This document shows, one piece after another, positions 49,752 through 59,423 of a DNA stretch of 64,000 bases (position 1 is its first letter; every line of letters begins with the position of its first letter). The notes under the pieces were generated by a model. That model had not been told where the DNA came from. It worked only from the letters and a program-made list of their open reading frames with translations, and did no database searches. Origin of the DNA: an uncultured Paludibacter sp. (GTDB lineage Bacteria; Bacteroidota; Bacteroidia; Bacteroidales; Paludibacteraceae). A program made the translations under genes and the position numbers. The stretch spans positions 7,175-71,174 of the forward strand of contig CALFXE010000062.1 of NCBI GenBank assembly GCA_937927845.1, given 5' to 3'.

Positions 49752-51230
49752 ATGGCAAATTATTTTAATTCATTACCTCATCGACTTAAAGTTCAGGAAT
49801 TAGGTAAATGTGACTTTATGGACAGCAGCGAATTCGCTGATGGTGTAAACAAACTTATCGGAAAGAAAGTTGTTATCGTTGGATGTGGTGCACAAGGATT
49901 AGCTCAGGGCTTGAATATGCGTGACAGTGGTTTAGATGTAGCATATGCGCTTCGTAAAATTGAAATCGACGAAAATCAAATCTCTTATCAGAATGTAGTG
50001 CAGAATAACTTTGAGGTTGACACTATAGAAAATATGATTCCTAAAGGTGATTTAGTGTTAAACTTAACTCCTGATAAATATCATACTCCTGTTGTTAATC
50101 AGATTATGCCTTTAATGAAACAAGGTGCTTGCCTGTCATATTCTCATGGTTTCAACATTGTTGAAGAAGGTATTCAAATCCGCAAAGACCTTACTGTAGT
50201 TATGGTTGCTCCAAAATCACCTGCTACTGAGGTGCGTGCAGAATATCTAAGAGGTTTCGGTGTACCTACTCTTATTGCTGTTCACTTAGATAACGACCCT
50301 AATGGTGATGGTTTAGAAATAGCAAAAGCATATTGTGTTGCAACAGGCGGTCATAAAGCCGGAGTTTTACATTCATCTTTTGTTGCTGAGGTAAAATCCG
50401 ATTTAATGGGTGAGCAAACTATTCTTTGTGGTTTGTTGCAGACAGGTTCAATTCTTAGCTTTAACAAAATGGTTGAAAAGGGAATTGATAAAGGTTATGC
50501 TTCAAAATTAGTGCAATATGGATGGGAAGTTATCACAGAAGCATTGAAAATCGGTGGTATTACCAATATGATGGATCGTCTTTCAAATCCTGCTAAAATT
50601 AAAGCTTTCAAACTTTCAGAAGAATTAAAAGAAATTATGACTCCGCTTTTTAACAAGCATATGGATGATATTCTTTCAGGTAAATTCTCAAGCACAATGA
50701 TGGAAGACTGGGCTAATGGTGATAAGGATTTGTTGACATGGAGAGCTGCTACTGCTGAAACAGATTTCGAAAAAACACCTGCAGGTGATATGGAAATCAG
50801 TGAGCAAGAGTACTTTGACAATGCTACTTTGATGGTTGCATTTATCAAAGCCGGTGTTGAATTAGCTTATGAAACTATGGTAAAATCAGGCATCAAACCT
50901 GAATCAGCATATTATGAGTCATTGCATGAAACACCGTTGATTGCCAACACCATTGCTCGTAAAAAACTATATGAAATGAATCGTGTAATTTCTGATACTG
51001 CTGAATATGGTTGTTATTTGTTTGATCATGCTTGCAAACCATTATTAGCTGATTTCATGAGTAAAGTCGGTTCATGTGTAATTGGTAAAAACTATAATGA
51101 TGGAAAAACCAATCATGTGGATAACTTTGAATTAGTTCAGATTAATGCAGCAATTCGTAATCACTCAATTGAAATTTGCGGTGCAGAATTACGTGAAGCT
51201 ATGACAGCAATGAAGAAGATTATCGAATAA
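49752..51230 (+). CDS. ilvC: Ketol-acid reductoisomerase (class II)
   Basis: A 492-residue long-form KARI. The Rossmann motif VVIVGCGAQGLAQGLNMRDSG (about 35-55) binds NADPH, and the knotted C-terminal domain appears as two related halves, as in E. coli-type class II enzymes. The catalytic Glu-rich motif SDLMGEQTILCG and a later ATEYG/AEYG segment near the end are present. It isomerises and reduces acetolactate and acetohydroxybutyrate. It is the last gene of the ilvDBNC operon; a strong hairpin lies about 75 bp after it. Confidence 0.96.
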   Translation: MANYFNSLPHRLKVQELGKCDFMDSSEFADGVNKLIGKKVVIVGCGAQGLAQGLNMRDSGLDVAYALRKIEIDENQISYQNVVQNNFEVDTIENMIPKGDLVLNLTPDKYHTPVVNQIMPLMKQGACLSYSHGFNIVEEGIQIRKDLTVVMVAPKSPATEVRAEYLRGFGVPTLIAVHLDNDPNGDGLEIAKAYCVATGGHKAGVLHSSFVAEVKSDLMGEQTILCGLLQTGSILSFNKMVEKGIDKGYASKLVQYGWEVITEALKIGGITNMMDRLSNPAKIKAFKLSEELKEIMTPLFNKHMDDILSGKFSSTMMEDWANGDKDLLTWRAATAETDFEKTPAGDMEISEQEYFDNATLMVAFIKAGVELAYETMVKSGIKPESAYYESLHETPLIANTIARKKLYEMNRVISDTAEYGCYLFDHACKPLLADFMSKVGSCVIGKNYNDGKTNHVDNFELVQINAAIRNHSIEICGAELREAMTAMKKIIE

Positions 51231-51302
51231 TCTGATTTTCTTTTTAAAAATTAGATGTGTCTGCATGGTAAATAACCTATAGGGGCACAAATTATTAAAC
51301 TT

Positions 51303-51340
51303 GTAGAGACGTAAAACTAAAAAAATGCGTCTCTACTTTT
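51303..51340 (+). terminator. Terminator/REP-like palindrome after ilvC
   Basis: GTAGAGACG (51303-51311) pairs with CGTCTCTAC (51328-51336), followed by TTTT. It is likely the ilv operon terminator, and it is also a relative of the GACGC...GCGTC palindromes at 59.4-59.5 kb. The rest of the gap (51341-51607) shows nothing distinctive. Confidence 0.7.
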
Positions 51341-51607
51341 ATATAAAACTCACAAAAACACAATGGACATCACAAACGATTCTCTTTATATATTTCATAA
51401 TGAGATTTATTCTCTGTTTCATACAGCGTTTCCTCTGAGAGAACAAAGATTGTAATCCGACTTAAAATATTTAATAGAGGCAAACTCATATTTTAATATA
51501 AATGTATACAAAATTATATGAAGAACCTACGATATTGTTCATCCATTCCTTCAAAAGTAGTACTTTCCACTTCTTATACATTCTGAAAGTGAATTTAAAA
51601 GAATTCT

Positions 51608-51615
51608 TATCTTTG
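51608..51615 (+). promoter_or_regulatory. -7 box before the DUF454 gene
   Basis: TATCTTTG fits TAnnTTTG; a loosely matching TTCTG lies 21 bp upstream. Confidence 0.5.
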
Positions 51616-51634
51616 CACCTTCATAAAATTTGTA

Positions 51635-52012
51635 ATGGATAATCTCAAAAAATATATATTAATCACATCAGGATTTGTCAGTGTAGGGCTGGGGATTTTA
51701 GGGATGTTTTTACCAATATTACCCACAACACCATTTTTACTGATAGCAGCAGCATGTTTTGCCAAAAGCTCAAGAAGAGCATATAGGTGGCTTACAACTA
51801 ATAAATTATTTGGAAGATATATCAGTAATTACAGAGCAGGAAAAGGTATACCGCTAAGAATTAAAATAATGGCTATAAGTTTTCTATGGTTAACAATTTT
51901 AGCTACAGTTATATTCTTTGTTGATAATATTTATGTCAGAATTCTGCTATTGATTATAGCCATTGCCGTAACTATACATATTTGGACAATAAAAGCAAAA
52001 GGTAACGAATAA
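51635..52012 (+). CDS. DUF454/YbaN-like membrane protein
   Basis: A 125-residue protein with the DUF454 core: GFVSVGLGILGMFLPILPTTPFLLIAAACFAKSSRR (about 13-48). The second half contains two further hydrophobic segments (about 76-116) after RYISNYRAGKGIPLRIKIMA. The family is widespread in proteobacteria and Bacteroidetes, and its function is unclear. The gene is monocistronic, convergent with trpB2. Confidence 0.92.
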   Translation: MDNLKKYILITSGFVSVGLGILGMFLPILPTTPFLLIAAACFAKSSRRAYRWLTTNKLFGRYISNYRAGKGIPLRIKIMAISFLWLTILATVIFFVDNIYVRILLLIIAIAVTIHIWTIKAKGNE

Positions 52013-52051
52013 TTTATTATAAAATCTTACCCGCTACCCTTTCTTCAAAAA

Positions 52052-53416
52052 TCAAATAATCTGTTCCAACTTAGATACATTAGCAGCAATATCTTCGTCA
52101 GACAAAGAATAATTAACTAAATCACCCGCAAGATACTGATCATAAGCAGCCATATCAACCAATCCATGACCGGACAGATTAAATAAAATAACCTTCTGCT
52201 TACCTTCTTCTTTAGCTTTATTGGCTTCATTTATTGCAGCAGCTATAGCATGAGCTGATTCAGGTGCAGGGATAATACCTTCAGTTTGAGCAAACAAAAC
52301 ACCTGCTTCAAAAGAATCTAACTGTTTAATATCTACAGCCTCGATAAAATTATCTTTTAAAAGTTGACTTACAAGAGTACCCGCACCATGATAACGTAAA
52401 CCACCGGCATGAATATGTGCAGGTGCAAAATCATGACCTAAAGTATACATAGGAATAAGTGGCGTATAACCGGCTTCATCACCAAAGTCATACTGAAAAA
52501 TACCACGTGTTAATTTCGGACAAGAAGACGGTTCAGCCGAAACAAATCTTGTTTTTTTGTCACCTGTAAAATTATGACGCATAAATGGGAATGAAATACC
52601 TGAAAAATTAGAACCTCCACCGAAACAACCGATAACAACATCAGGATATTCTCCTGCCATTTCCATTTGTTTTTCGGCTTCCAATCCTATAATTGTTTGA
52701 TGTAGAGAAACATGATTTAAAACACTACCTAAGGTGTATTTACAATTAGGTGTATTCATGGCAAGTTCGATAGCTTCAGAAATTGCAGTACCCAAACTAC
52801 CCTGATAATTAGGATGTTCAGTAATGGTTTTTCTTCCTGCTTTAGTCGACATGGAAGGAGACGCAATAACCTGTGCACCCCAAGTTTGCATCAGAGAGCG
52901 GCGATAAGGCTTTTGTTCATAACTTATTTTCACCATATAAACAGCAAGTTCCAACCCGAACATCTTAGAAGCTAACGACATAGCTGTACCCCACTGTCCT
53001 GCTCCGGTTTCAGTTGTAATATTGGTAACACCTTCTTGTTTGCAGAAATAAGCCTGTGCAAGTGCAGAATTTAATTTATGTGAGCCAACCGGACTAACAC
53101 TTTCATTTTTGAAATAAATATGAGCAGGTGTGTCTAAAGCTTTTTCAAGATTAGTAGCACGCACCAAAGGAGTTGGACGATAAATTTTATATTTATCTAA
53201 AACCTCTTCTGGGATATCTATCCATGCATCTTTCATATTTGTTTCCTGATCAACCAAACCCTTTGCAAATAAAGGATATAAATCCTCAGGCTTGATTGGT
53301 TGTTTAGTACCAGGATGCAGAATAGGCATTGGTTTATTAGGCATTTCAGCAAGAACATTATACCATTTTGTTGGCATATCTTTTTCGGAGAGTAAAAACT
53401 TTTTTCTTTTTTCCAT
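52052..53416 (-). CDS. TrpB2-type tryptophan synthase beta-like protein
   Basis: A 454-residue TrpB2 family enzyme, using the longer N-terminal extension (MEKRKKFLLSEKDMPTKWYNVLAEMPNKPMPILHPG) characteristic of TrpB2. The PLP lysine is in SPVGSHKLNSALAQAYF, and the phosphate-binding loop is CFGGGSNFSG. The ETGAGQWGTA segment holds the catalytic Glu region. TrpB2 proteins make tryptophan from indole and serine, but often act outside the TrpA complex. No trpA is adjacent. It is convergent with DUF454. Confidence 0.93.
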   Translation of the reverse strand: MEKRKKFLLSEKDMPTKWYNVLAEMPNKPMPILHPGTKQPIKPEDLYPLFAKGLVDQETNMKDAWIDIPEEVLDKYKIYRPTPLVRATNLEKALDTPAHIYFKNESVSPVGSHKLNSALAQAYFCKQEGVTNITTETGAGQWGTAMSLASKMFGLELAVYMVKISYEQKPYRRSLMQTWGAQVIASPSMSTKAGRKTITEHPNYQGSLGTAISEAIELAMNTPNCKYTLGSVLNHVSLHQTIIGLEAEKQMEMAGEYPDVVIGCFGGGSNFSGISFPFMRHNFTGDKKTRFVSAEPSSCPKLTRGIFQYDFGDEAGYTPLIPMYTLGHDFAPAHIHAGGLRYHGAGTLVSQLLKDNFIEAVDIKQLDSFEAGVLFAQTEGIIPAPESAHAIAAAINEANKAKEEGKQKVILFNLSGHGLVDMAAYDQYLAGDLVNYSLSDEDIAANVSKLEQII

Positions 53417-53524
53417 GATGTTTTATTTTAATTTGAAAGCAAAGATATTAAATAACTTTTAAATTAGAATATTTTTTAAGCTTTTTCTAATGTTTTATAA
53501 TTTAACCACCTTATTTTTACATCA

Positions 53525-53837
53525 ACCGACTACAACTGCAGAGGAGTTCCCTCACTTCGCTGTGCTCGTTCGGGAGGACACGAGCGTTAGCGGGCAGTGT
53601 AGCCGGTCGTTTGGCATCGTAAAACGTAACAGCTAAAACGCACGACCGGTGTGAAGCTCCCCGTACCGCCACTGCAAAAAGATGATGTTACAGAAACACT
53701 TCGAGTGGCGGTATACACCGCTCGCTAACGAGCGTGTCATCCCGATGGAGCGCAGCGACTGAGGGAACTCCTCTACAGTTGCAGTCAGCCGGATATCGAG
53801 CAGTGAGGGAACTCCCCATACGTTGCAATCGGCTGAT
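53525..53837. repeat. GC-richer palindromic mosaic element
   Basis: About 313 bp in the 544-bp gap before yicC. An outer module CCGACTACAACTGCAGAGGAG, then TTCCCTCACTTCGCT at 53527-53560, is repeated in inverted form at about 53758-53792 and, less well, at about 53802-53837. Inside are further inverted pairs, CCGGTCGT/ACGACCGG (53603-53610 with 53642-53649) and TACCGCCACT/AGTGGCGGTA. A partial copy is at 62906-63012. No coding frame is seen, and the rest of the gap is AT-rich with nothing notable but the yicC -7 box. Confidence 0.8.
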
Positions 53838-53931
53838 GTGAAAAATCAAGATAACTTCAATTTAACTATAAATTATGATTAAAGTTTTTCATCTTTTACG
53901 CTCCAATTCATACGGTTATGAAAAAAAAACT

Positions 53932-53939
53932 TACTTTTG
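53932..53939 (+). promoter_or_regulatory. -7 box before yicC
   Basis: TACTTTTG fits TAnnTTTG and lies 21 bp before the ATG. Confidence 0.5.
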
Positions 53940-53960
53940 TCGAAATAAACATACAGAATT

Positions 53961-54836
53961 ATGGTGCAATCAATGACAGGCTTTGGAAAAGCTACAGGTG
54001 AATTCAATGGTAGAAAAATAGTTGTAGAGATTAAGTCTCTAAACAGTAAACAGTTAGACATTTCAACACGTATAGCCGGGCTGTATCGCGAGAAGGATAT
54101 TGAGATACGTAATGAAGTATCTCAACGACTTGAAAGAGGTAAGATTGATTTAGCATTATATATTGAAAACACAGGAAAAGAATCAATTACTCAAATAAAT
54201 CAGACTGCTGTCGAATCGTATTATAACCAAATAAAAGCTATTGCCGATAATACCGGTATCGATATACCCTCTAACTGGTTTGAGATTTTAATGCGTTTAC
54301 CTGATGTTTTAAAGACAGAAAGTGTTGAGTTAGATGAAGATGAGTGGCAGGAAGTAAAAAAAATCTTGTCGGCTGCAATTGAGCAAATTATTATTTTCAG
54401 AAAGCAGGAAGGAAAATCGCTAGAACAGGTATTCCGCACAAAAATTGCAAATATTGACAGGTTATTATTAGATATTGTGCCTTTCGAATCGGAAAGAATT
54501 GATAAAATAAGGACTAAGTTAGAAGATAATCTGCAAAATATTGCTGATAAATTTGATTATGATCAGAACAGATTAGAGCAGGAGTTAATCTACTACATTG
54601 AAAAACTTGATGTTAATGAAGAAAAAATCAGGTTGAAAACACATCTTGATTATTTTATTGAAACTATGGATAAAGAAAATGCACCAGGTAAGAAATTGGG
54701 TTTTATTACTCAGGAAATCGGACGTGAAATAAATACTTTAGGTTCTAAGTCAAATCATGGTGAAATGCAGAAAATTGTTGTTTTAATGAAAGATGAGCTG
54801 GAGCAGATTAAAGAACAGGTGCTGAATGTGTTGTAA
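53961..54836 (+). CDS. yicC: YicC-family protein
   Basis: A 291-residue YicC/YloC-family protein. The N-terminal domain begins MVQSMTGFGKATGEFNGRKIVVEIKSLNSKQLDI, and the C-terminal DUF1732 domain ends ETMDKENAPGKKLGFITQEIGREINTLGSKSNH. Recent work ties the family to RNA endonuclease activity. It is encoded as a single gene after a GC-richer intergenic element. Start and length are as usual. Confidence 0.94.
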   Translation: MVQSMTGFGKATGEFNGRKIVVEIKSLNSKQLDISTRIAGLYREKDIEIRNEVSQRLERGKIDLALYIENTGKESITQINQTAVESYYNQIKAIADNTGIDIPSNWFEILMRLPDVLKTESVELDEDEWQEVKKILSAAIEQIIIFRKQEGKSLEQVFRTKIANIDRLLLDIVPFESERIDKIRTKLEDNLQNIADKFDYDQNRLEQELIYYIEKLDVNEEKIRLKTHLDYFIETMDKENAPGKKLGFITQEIGREINTLGSKSNHGEMQKIVVLMKDELEQIKEQVLNVL

Positions 54837-54931
54837 AATCCGTGTCAATCTGTTATATCTGCGTCATCAACGTTTCAAAATATTTTTGATACAACATATT
54901 ATAGGTAATAGAAAAAGTATTAATTATCGAT

Positions 54932-56257
54932 ATGACTGATAAAGTAAATATATTTAAGCGTATAACTCAGTTTTTGCTACATGATGTATGGCGTATGACT
55001 GAGAATGAGTTATCGAAAGGTAAGCGTATTCCTTATCGTTTAGTAAAGGTTATTGTGATAGCATTCAGGGGATTATCGCGCGATAAACTACCTGTTAGAG
55101 CCTCAGCACTCACCTACTCCATCATGTTTGCGATTGTGCCGCTAATAGCTTTATTTATAGCTGTGGGCAAGGGCTTCGGATTTGATGATATCATTCAAAG
55201 ATGGCTCGAAGATACTTTGGTGGCACAGAAGGACTTGATACCTTTCATCATGGATTTTGTACAGAAATATCTTGAAACAGCACAAGGTGGGGTGTTTATT
55301 GGCATAGGTATAGTAATATTGCTTATATCCGTTATGAACTTCTTCAAACAGTTTGAGAATGCTTTTAACAATATATGGGAAGTACAAAAATCACGTTCAT
55401 ATTTACGACAATTCACAACTTATTTTTCAGCTTTATTTCTTATTCCTGTATTGATCGTCGTATCAAGTGGAATCAGCATATACATAAGCAGGTTAGCTTC
55501 AGACACACAATTAACACAGCTCCTGTCTCCTTTGTTTAAGTTAGGAATGAAGGTAGCCCCATACTTCATAAGCTGGATTGTGTTTACTCTTATGTATGTT
55601 GTAATACCAAACATTAAAGTAAAATTCGGTAGCGGTATAGTTGCCGGTATTATTGCCGGGACTGCTTTTCAGGCATTTCAATCAATATATATCTTCGGTC
55701 AGGTTTATCTTTCACGATATAATGTCGTTTATGGTAGTTTTGCTGCTATTCCACTGTTGTTGTTATGGTTACAGATCTCCTGTCTGATAGTTTTGTTAGG
55801 AGCTGAAATTTCGTATGCATCACAAAATCTTCAAAATTACGAATACGAAGGTGATAGTAACAATATCAGCATCAGATACAAAAAGTTTTTAAGTTTATTT
55901 TTAACTTATGCAATAGTAAAAAGATTTGAAAATAATCAGCCGGTTTTAAAAAATGACGAAATAGCTGCACTGTACAAACTTCCCATCAGATTAGTCAATC
56001 AATTATTAACAGAACTATCAGATACGGGTATAATAGTAGAGATAGCAGATGACGATTTAAGAACTAAAGCATATCAACCTGCATTAGACATTAACAAACT
56101 CACTATAAGCATGATAACAGAAAGACTTGAAACTAAAGGTTCAGAGCTATTCTTATCAAATAAAAATCCGGAATTAGATGAGTTCTGGCAAAAGCATCTT
56201 GAGTTTTCAAAATGTCTGCAAGCTAACAAATCAGAGTTATTGATTAAGGATATATAA
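54932..56257 (+). CDS. YihY/BrkB-family membrane protein
   Basis: A 441-residue protein with six membrane helices characteristic of the YihY/BrkB family (wrongly named ribonuclease BN). It shows the N-terminal FRGLSRDKLPVRASALTYSIMFAIVPLIALFIA helix, PNIKVKFGSGIVAGIIAGTAFQAFQ and YNVVYGSFAAIPLLLLWLQISCLIVLLGAEISYASQN. A C-terminal cytoplasmic winged-helix-like extension (about 320-440) follows, as in Bacteroidetes homologues. Its function is not established. Confidence 0.9.
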   Translation: MTDKVNIFKRITQFLLHDVWRMTENELSKGKRIPYRLVKVIVIAFRGLSRDKLPVRASALTYSIMFAIVPLIALFIAVGKGFGFDDIIQRWLEDTLVAQKDLIPFIMDFVQKYLETAQGGVFIGIGIVILLISVMNFFKQFENAFNNIWEVQKSRSYLRQFTTYFSALFLIPVLIVVSSGISIYISRLASDTQLTQLLSPLFKLGMKVAPYFISWIVFTLMYVVIPNIKVKFGSGIVAGIIAGTAFQAFQSIYIFGQVYLSRYNVVYGSFAAIPLLLLWLQISCLIVLLGAEISYASQNLQNYEYEGDSNNISIRYKKFLSLFLTYAIVKRFENNQPVLKNDEIAALYKLPIRLVNQLLTELSDTGIIVEIADDDLRTKAYQPALDINKLTISMITERLETKGSELFLSNKNPELDEFWQKHLEFSKCLQANKSELLIKDI

Positions 56258-56303
56258 GATATATACATATATGCCCCGCAGGGGTATTATTATGCATAAC
56301 CGT

Positions 56304-56357
56304 ATGCAAGCGAAGCGTAGCTTACGGATAATGCAAGCGAAGCGTAGCTTACGGATA
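56304..56357 (+). repeat. Perfect 27-bp tandem duplication
   Basis: The 27-bp unit ATGCAAGCGAAGCGTAGCTT followed by ACGGATA occurs twice without a gap (56304-56330, 56331-56357). A further short TTACGGATAAT fragment follows. It lies between yihY and coaE. Confidence 0.95.
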
Positions 56358-56379
56358 ATTACGGATAATAGCAATAAAA

Positions 56380-56949
56380 ATGGTAATAGGAATCACAGGT
56401 GGCATTGGTAGTGGCAAATCGACTTTAGCTAAGTTGGTTCGTTCTCATGGTTATCCGGTATACGATACAGATATGGAAGCTCGCCACTTGCAAGCAGAAG
56501 ATCCATGGGTAATATTACAAATTAAGAAAATATTTGGCGAAGATATATATCAAAATGGAGAACTTAACAGAAAAGCTGTTGCACAGATTGTATTTGCAAA
56601 TCCAACCTTATTAAAAAAGCTTACAGACATTGTGCATCCTGCTGTCAAGCAAGATTTTCAAGTCTGGAAGAGAAAATTCAAATGCGAAGATATTATATTT
56701 ATGGAAAGTGCAGTGCTCTTCGAAGGTGAATTTGACATTCTAACTGATAGAATAATTTTATTGACTGCTTCTGATGAAATTCGTATTCAGAGAGTAATTA
56801 ACAGAGATAATATTACTCGAGAACAAGTACTTGCACGAATAAAAAATCAGATTCCGGATAGCAAAAAAGTACTGAAATCTGATTTAGTTATCAACACCGA
56901 TAATGGTTTACCAAAAAATGTGATGCAGTTAATAAGGGGTATTTGTTGA
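56380..56949 (+). CDS. coaE: Dephospho-CoA kinase
   Basis: A 189-residue P-loop kinase that phosphorylates dephospho-CoA in the last step of CoA synthesis. Walker A is GITGGIGSGKST, DTDMEARHL is the CoaE Asp motif, and ESAVLFEGEFDILTDRIILLTA with RVINRDN gives the lid. Length and motifs are normal. It follows yihY after a tandem-repeat gap and is convergent with the peptidase gene. Confidence 0.95.
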   Translation: MVIGITGGIGSGKSTLAKLVRSHGYPVYDTDMEARHLQAEDPWVILQIKKIFGEDIYQNGELNRKAVAQIVFANPTLLKKLTDIVHPAVKQDFQVWKRKFKCEDIIFMESAVLFEGEFDILTDRIILLTASDEIRIQRVINRDNITREQVLARIKNQIPDSKKVLKSDLVINTDNGLPKNVMQLIRGIC

Positions 56950-56978
56950 ACTTTTAGAATGGAACGAATGTAAGAAAT

Positions 56979-57061
56979 GGAACGCTGATAAAGCGGATGC
57001 AAGCAACGCTGATTTACACAGATTTTAATCAGCGTTTGAAAATCAGCGTTATCCGCGTTCC
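56979..57061. repeat. Extragenic palindrome between coaE and the peptidase gene
   Basis: AACGCTGATT (57005-57014) and AATCAGCGTT (57027-57036) form a perfect stem. Outside it, GGAACG/CGTTCC (56979-56984 with 57056-57061) and GCGGAT/ATCCGC add further pairing. It could serve as a bidirectional terminator for the two convergent genes. A similar word string occurs at about 54840-54890. Confidence 0.75.
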
Positions 57062-57074
57062 AAAATACTTTTGA

Positions 57075-59102
57075 TTAATTATAATAAGGCAATACAGAAT
57101 AATCTCGTGAATATCTGAGATTCTGATCTATATAGTTTTCGTCGTAACTTACTTTTACATCAATTATATTATCCGATTTATCTTTTACTAAGGAATAAAC
57201 AGGATTTACAAAACCTTTATAAGGGGCAATATTTAATTCTGCATATCGACTTAGTACTTCCGTATGAATTTTCTGATCAACTTTTACTGCATAGGTCTCA
57301 ATCAAATATTTTGCACCTTCGAAATCTCCTGTAGATTTAATTCTTTGAATTTCAGCAAGTAACTCACCGAATAAATCTCTTAATTTTTGATAATCGTTGA
57401 TAACAACAAAGGTTTTTCCATCTCGTTTTTTCAGTTCAACAACATTATCAATCGTACCTTTATCGAAAACCCACGAAGCAATAAGCTGACGATTTCGCAT
57501 ATGTGCCTGTTCAATATTTTTACCCGGCTGAATACGTGTAAGCTGTGTCATCAATCCATTCATTATATATTGATAATAAGCTGCTTTATAAGCATCTTTG
57601 TCGGGCAACAGACCTAAATCGACCATCTTTTTATCTGCCATATAATATAATCCAAACAAATCTGCACGTGCTTCTTCTATGGGAGAACCATAGGCTTTCA
57701 AGGCATCAGGACTAACTCCCGGAAGTAGTTTACCGGAACCATGACCAAGACACTCGTGTAAATCGGTATGCAGATTATTAGTTAGCGAACCATATTCCTT
57801 AGCCTGTGCTATTTCATTATCGCTCCACATAAATTCTTCCATAAAGCCACTACCTTGCGAAGCTTTATCGTAAGCATCCGTTATATTTTCAATAGTTACC
57901 GATTTCGAACCATAATCTTTACGAATCCAATTTGAGTTTGGCAAGTTTATACCTATTGGAGTTGACGGATAACAATCGCCCGCCAGAATTGCAGCAGTTA
58001 TAACCTTGGCACTCACCCCCTTCACCTCATCTTTTTTGAAACGATTATCAACAGGTGAGTTATCCTCAAACCACTGAGCATTTCTGCTTATTATTTCGGT
58101 ACGTTTTGTTGCATCCAAATCTTTAAAATTCACCAATGCCTCCCATGTAGCCTTCATGCCAAGCGGATCGGTATAAGATTCGGTAAAACCATTGATAAAG
58201 TCGACCTGCGAATCAGTATCTTGTAACCATTTGATGGAATACTCATCATACTGCTTCAAATCTCCTGAAATATAAAACTCAATAAGAGATTGTATTACAG
58301 CCTTTTGATTGTCGTTTTCAGCAATATTGGCAGCCTTTTCGAGCCAACTGATAATACGTTGAATAGCGGCATCGTACATACCACCAACTTTATAAGTCTT
58401 TTCAACAAGCTGTCCGTTTTCCTTAACAATTTTACTATTCAAACCATAAGCAACTGGCGTATGATTGTTAGGATCAACCATCTTAGCATAAAAAGCCTCT
58501 ACTTCTTTTTGTGTAACGCCTTCATAGAAATTATTAGCAGAAGTTAAGATTAAATCCGCTCCATCTTCCTGATTTAAACGCTTGGGATATAAATTAGCAT
58601 CGAAAATTACAGGAAAAATTCGAGTTTTAAATTGCTCTATATTCTCATCTGCCAATAAAGGCAATAAAGAAATATCCACCTGGTTTATAGCATTTGTAAG
58701 AAAATCTTGTGAAAAAGCAGGTTCAAACTTTTCTTCCGAATAATGATGATGAATACCGTTACCCATCCATACCTGTTTCAGATAAGTTTCGAAAGCAATA
58801 AAGTCAGTTGATGTCCTATCACCTTTATAGTTCTGATAAACAGTCTCTAATAATCTGCGAATGGTTAGGTTATTCTTATGATTTTGATCATATAAAATAT
58901 CACGACCTTCCAAAGCAGCTTCAGAGAGATAATAAATCAGTAACTTCTGATTCAAACTAAGCTGTTCGAAATTATGCACTTGATAACGCAAAATTTCAAC
59001 ATCAGCAAATTTATCAACTGAATAATTAAACTCGGATTTACTATTCCCTCCACAGGAAGCTAAAATAATCATACTCATTATGATAAAAGTAAGTTGTTTC
59101 AT
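57075..59102 (-). CDS. Dipeptidyl-peptidase III-like M49 metallopeptidase, lipoprotein
   Basis: A 675-residue protein with a lipoprotein signal (MKQLTFIIMSMIILASC, Cys17). The M49 hallmark HECLGHGSGK (about 447-456) has the family's HExxxH form of zinc motif, with the second Glu motif EEARADLF about 50 residues on. M49 enzymes remove dipeptides from oligopeptides. In Bacteroidetes the lipoprotein form is probably facing the periplasm or surface. It stands alone, convergent with coaE. Confidence 0.93.
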   Translation of the reverse strand: MKQLTFIIMSMIILASCGGNSKSEFNYSVDKFADVEILRYQVHNFEQLSLNQKLLIYYLSEAALEGRDILYDQNHKNNLTIRRLLETVYQNYKGDRTSTDFIAFETYLKQVWMGNGIHHHYSEEKFEPAFSQDFLTNAINQVDISLLPLLADENIEQFKTRIFPVIFDANLYPKRLNQEDGADLILTSANNFYEGVTQKEVEAFYAKMVDPNNHTPVAYGLNSKIVKENGQLVEKTYKVGGMYDAAIQRIISWLEKAANIAENDNQKAVIQSLIEFYISGDLKQYDEYSIKWLQDTDSQVDFINGFTESYTDPLGMKATWEALVNFKDLDATKRTEIISRNAQWFEDNSPVDNRFKKDEVKGVSAKVITAAILAGDCYPSTPIGINLPNSNWIRKDYGSKSVTIENITDAYDKASQGSGFMEEFMWSDNEIAQAKEYGSLTNNLHTDLHECLGHGSGKLLPGVSPDALKAYGSPIEEARADLFGLYYMADKKMVDLGLLPDKDAYKAAYYQYIMNGLMTQLTRIQPGKNIEQAHMRNRQLIASWVFDKGTIDNVVELKKRDGKTFVVINDYQKLRDLFGELLAEIQRIKSTGDFEGAKYLIETYAVKVDQKIHTEVLSRYAELNIAPYKGFVNPVYSLVKDKSDNIIDVKVSYDENYIDQNLRYSRDYSVLPYYN

Positions 59103-59164
59103 ATTTGTTCTTTTATGTCAATAATCTATAGTCTATTCGTTTTCATTAATACTTTATTTTTTTC

Positions 59165-59420
59165 TTGATAAAAAAACAAAGCAAATTTCTTTTACTTTCT
59201 TTTTGCTTGCTCAAAAAGAAACAAAAAAGCAAGACTGCGCCTGCTTCGCTCAAAAAATTAGCGTTCGTTCGGCTAAATCGTCCAAACTCGTTCGCTTCGC
59301 TCTCTCAAACAAGGACGATTATTAACGCCTCACTCTCTTATTTTTTGGCTCATCAGTCAAGGTCGGGGGAACATATTTTAAATGAATCGCTGCTCCGCAG
59401 CTTTATCACCAATCACTAAC
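59165..59420. repeat. Intergenic dispersed-repeat-like element
   Basis: This part of the 443-bp gap has a composition unlike genes: a T-rich start (TTTCTTTTTGCTTGC), then CTTCGCT-rich, GC-richer blocks around TTCGTTCGGCTAAATCGTCC and CTCGTTCGCTTCGCT. It contains an 84-codon open frame, but the Lys/Arg/Ser-biased product has no protein-like pattern. I consider it a repeat element and not a gene. Short-word arrays (CCAATCACTAA) follow. Confidence 0.55.
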
Positions 59421-59423
59421 ATA

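Noticed and set aside
59165..59419. 84-codon open frame beginning MIKKQSKF
   Set aside because: It lies in a dispersed-repeat-like sequence, has a Lys/Ser-rich product without domain pattern, and the gap shows no coding signals.
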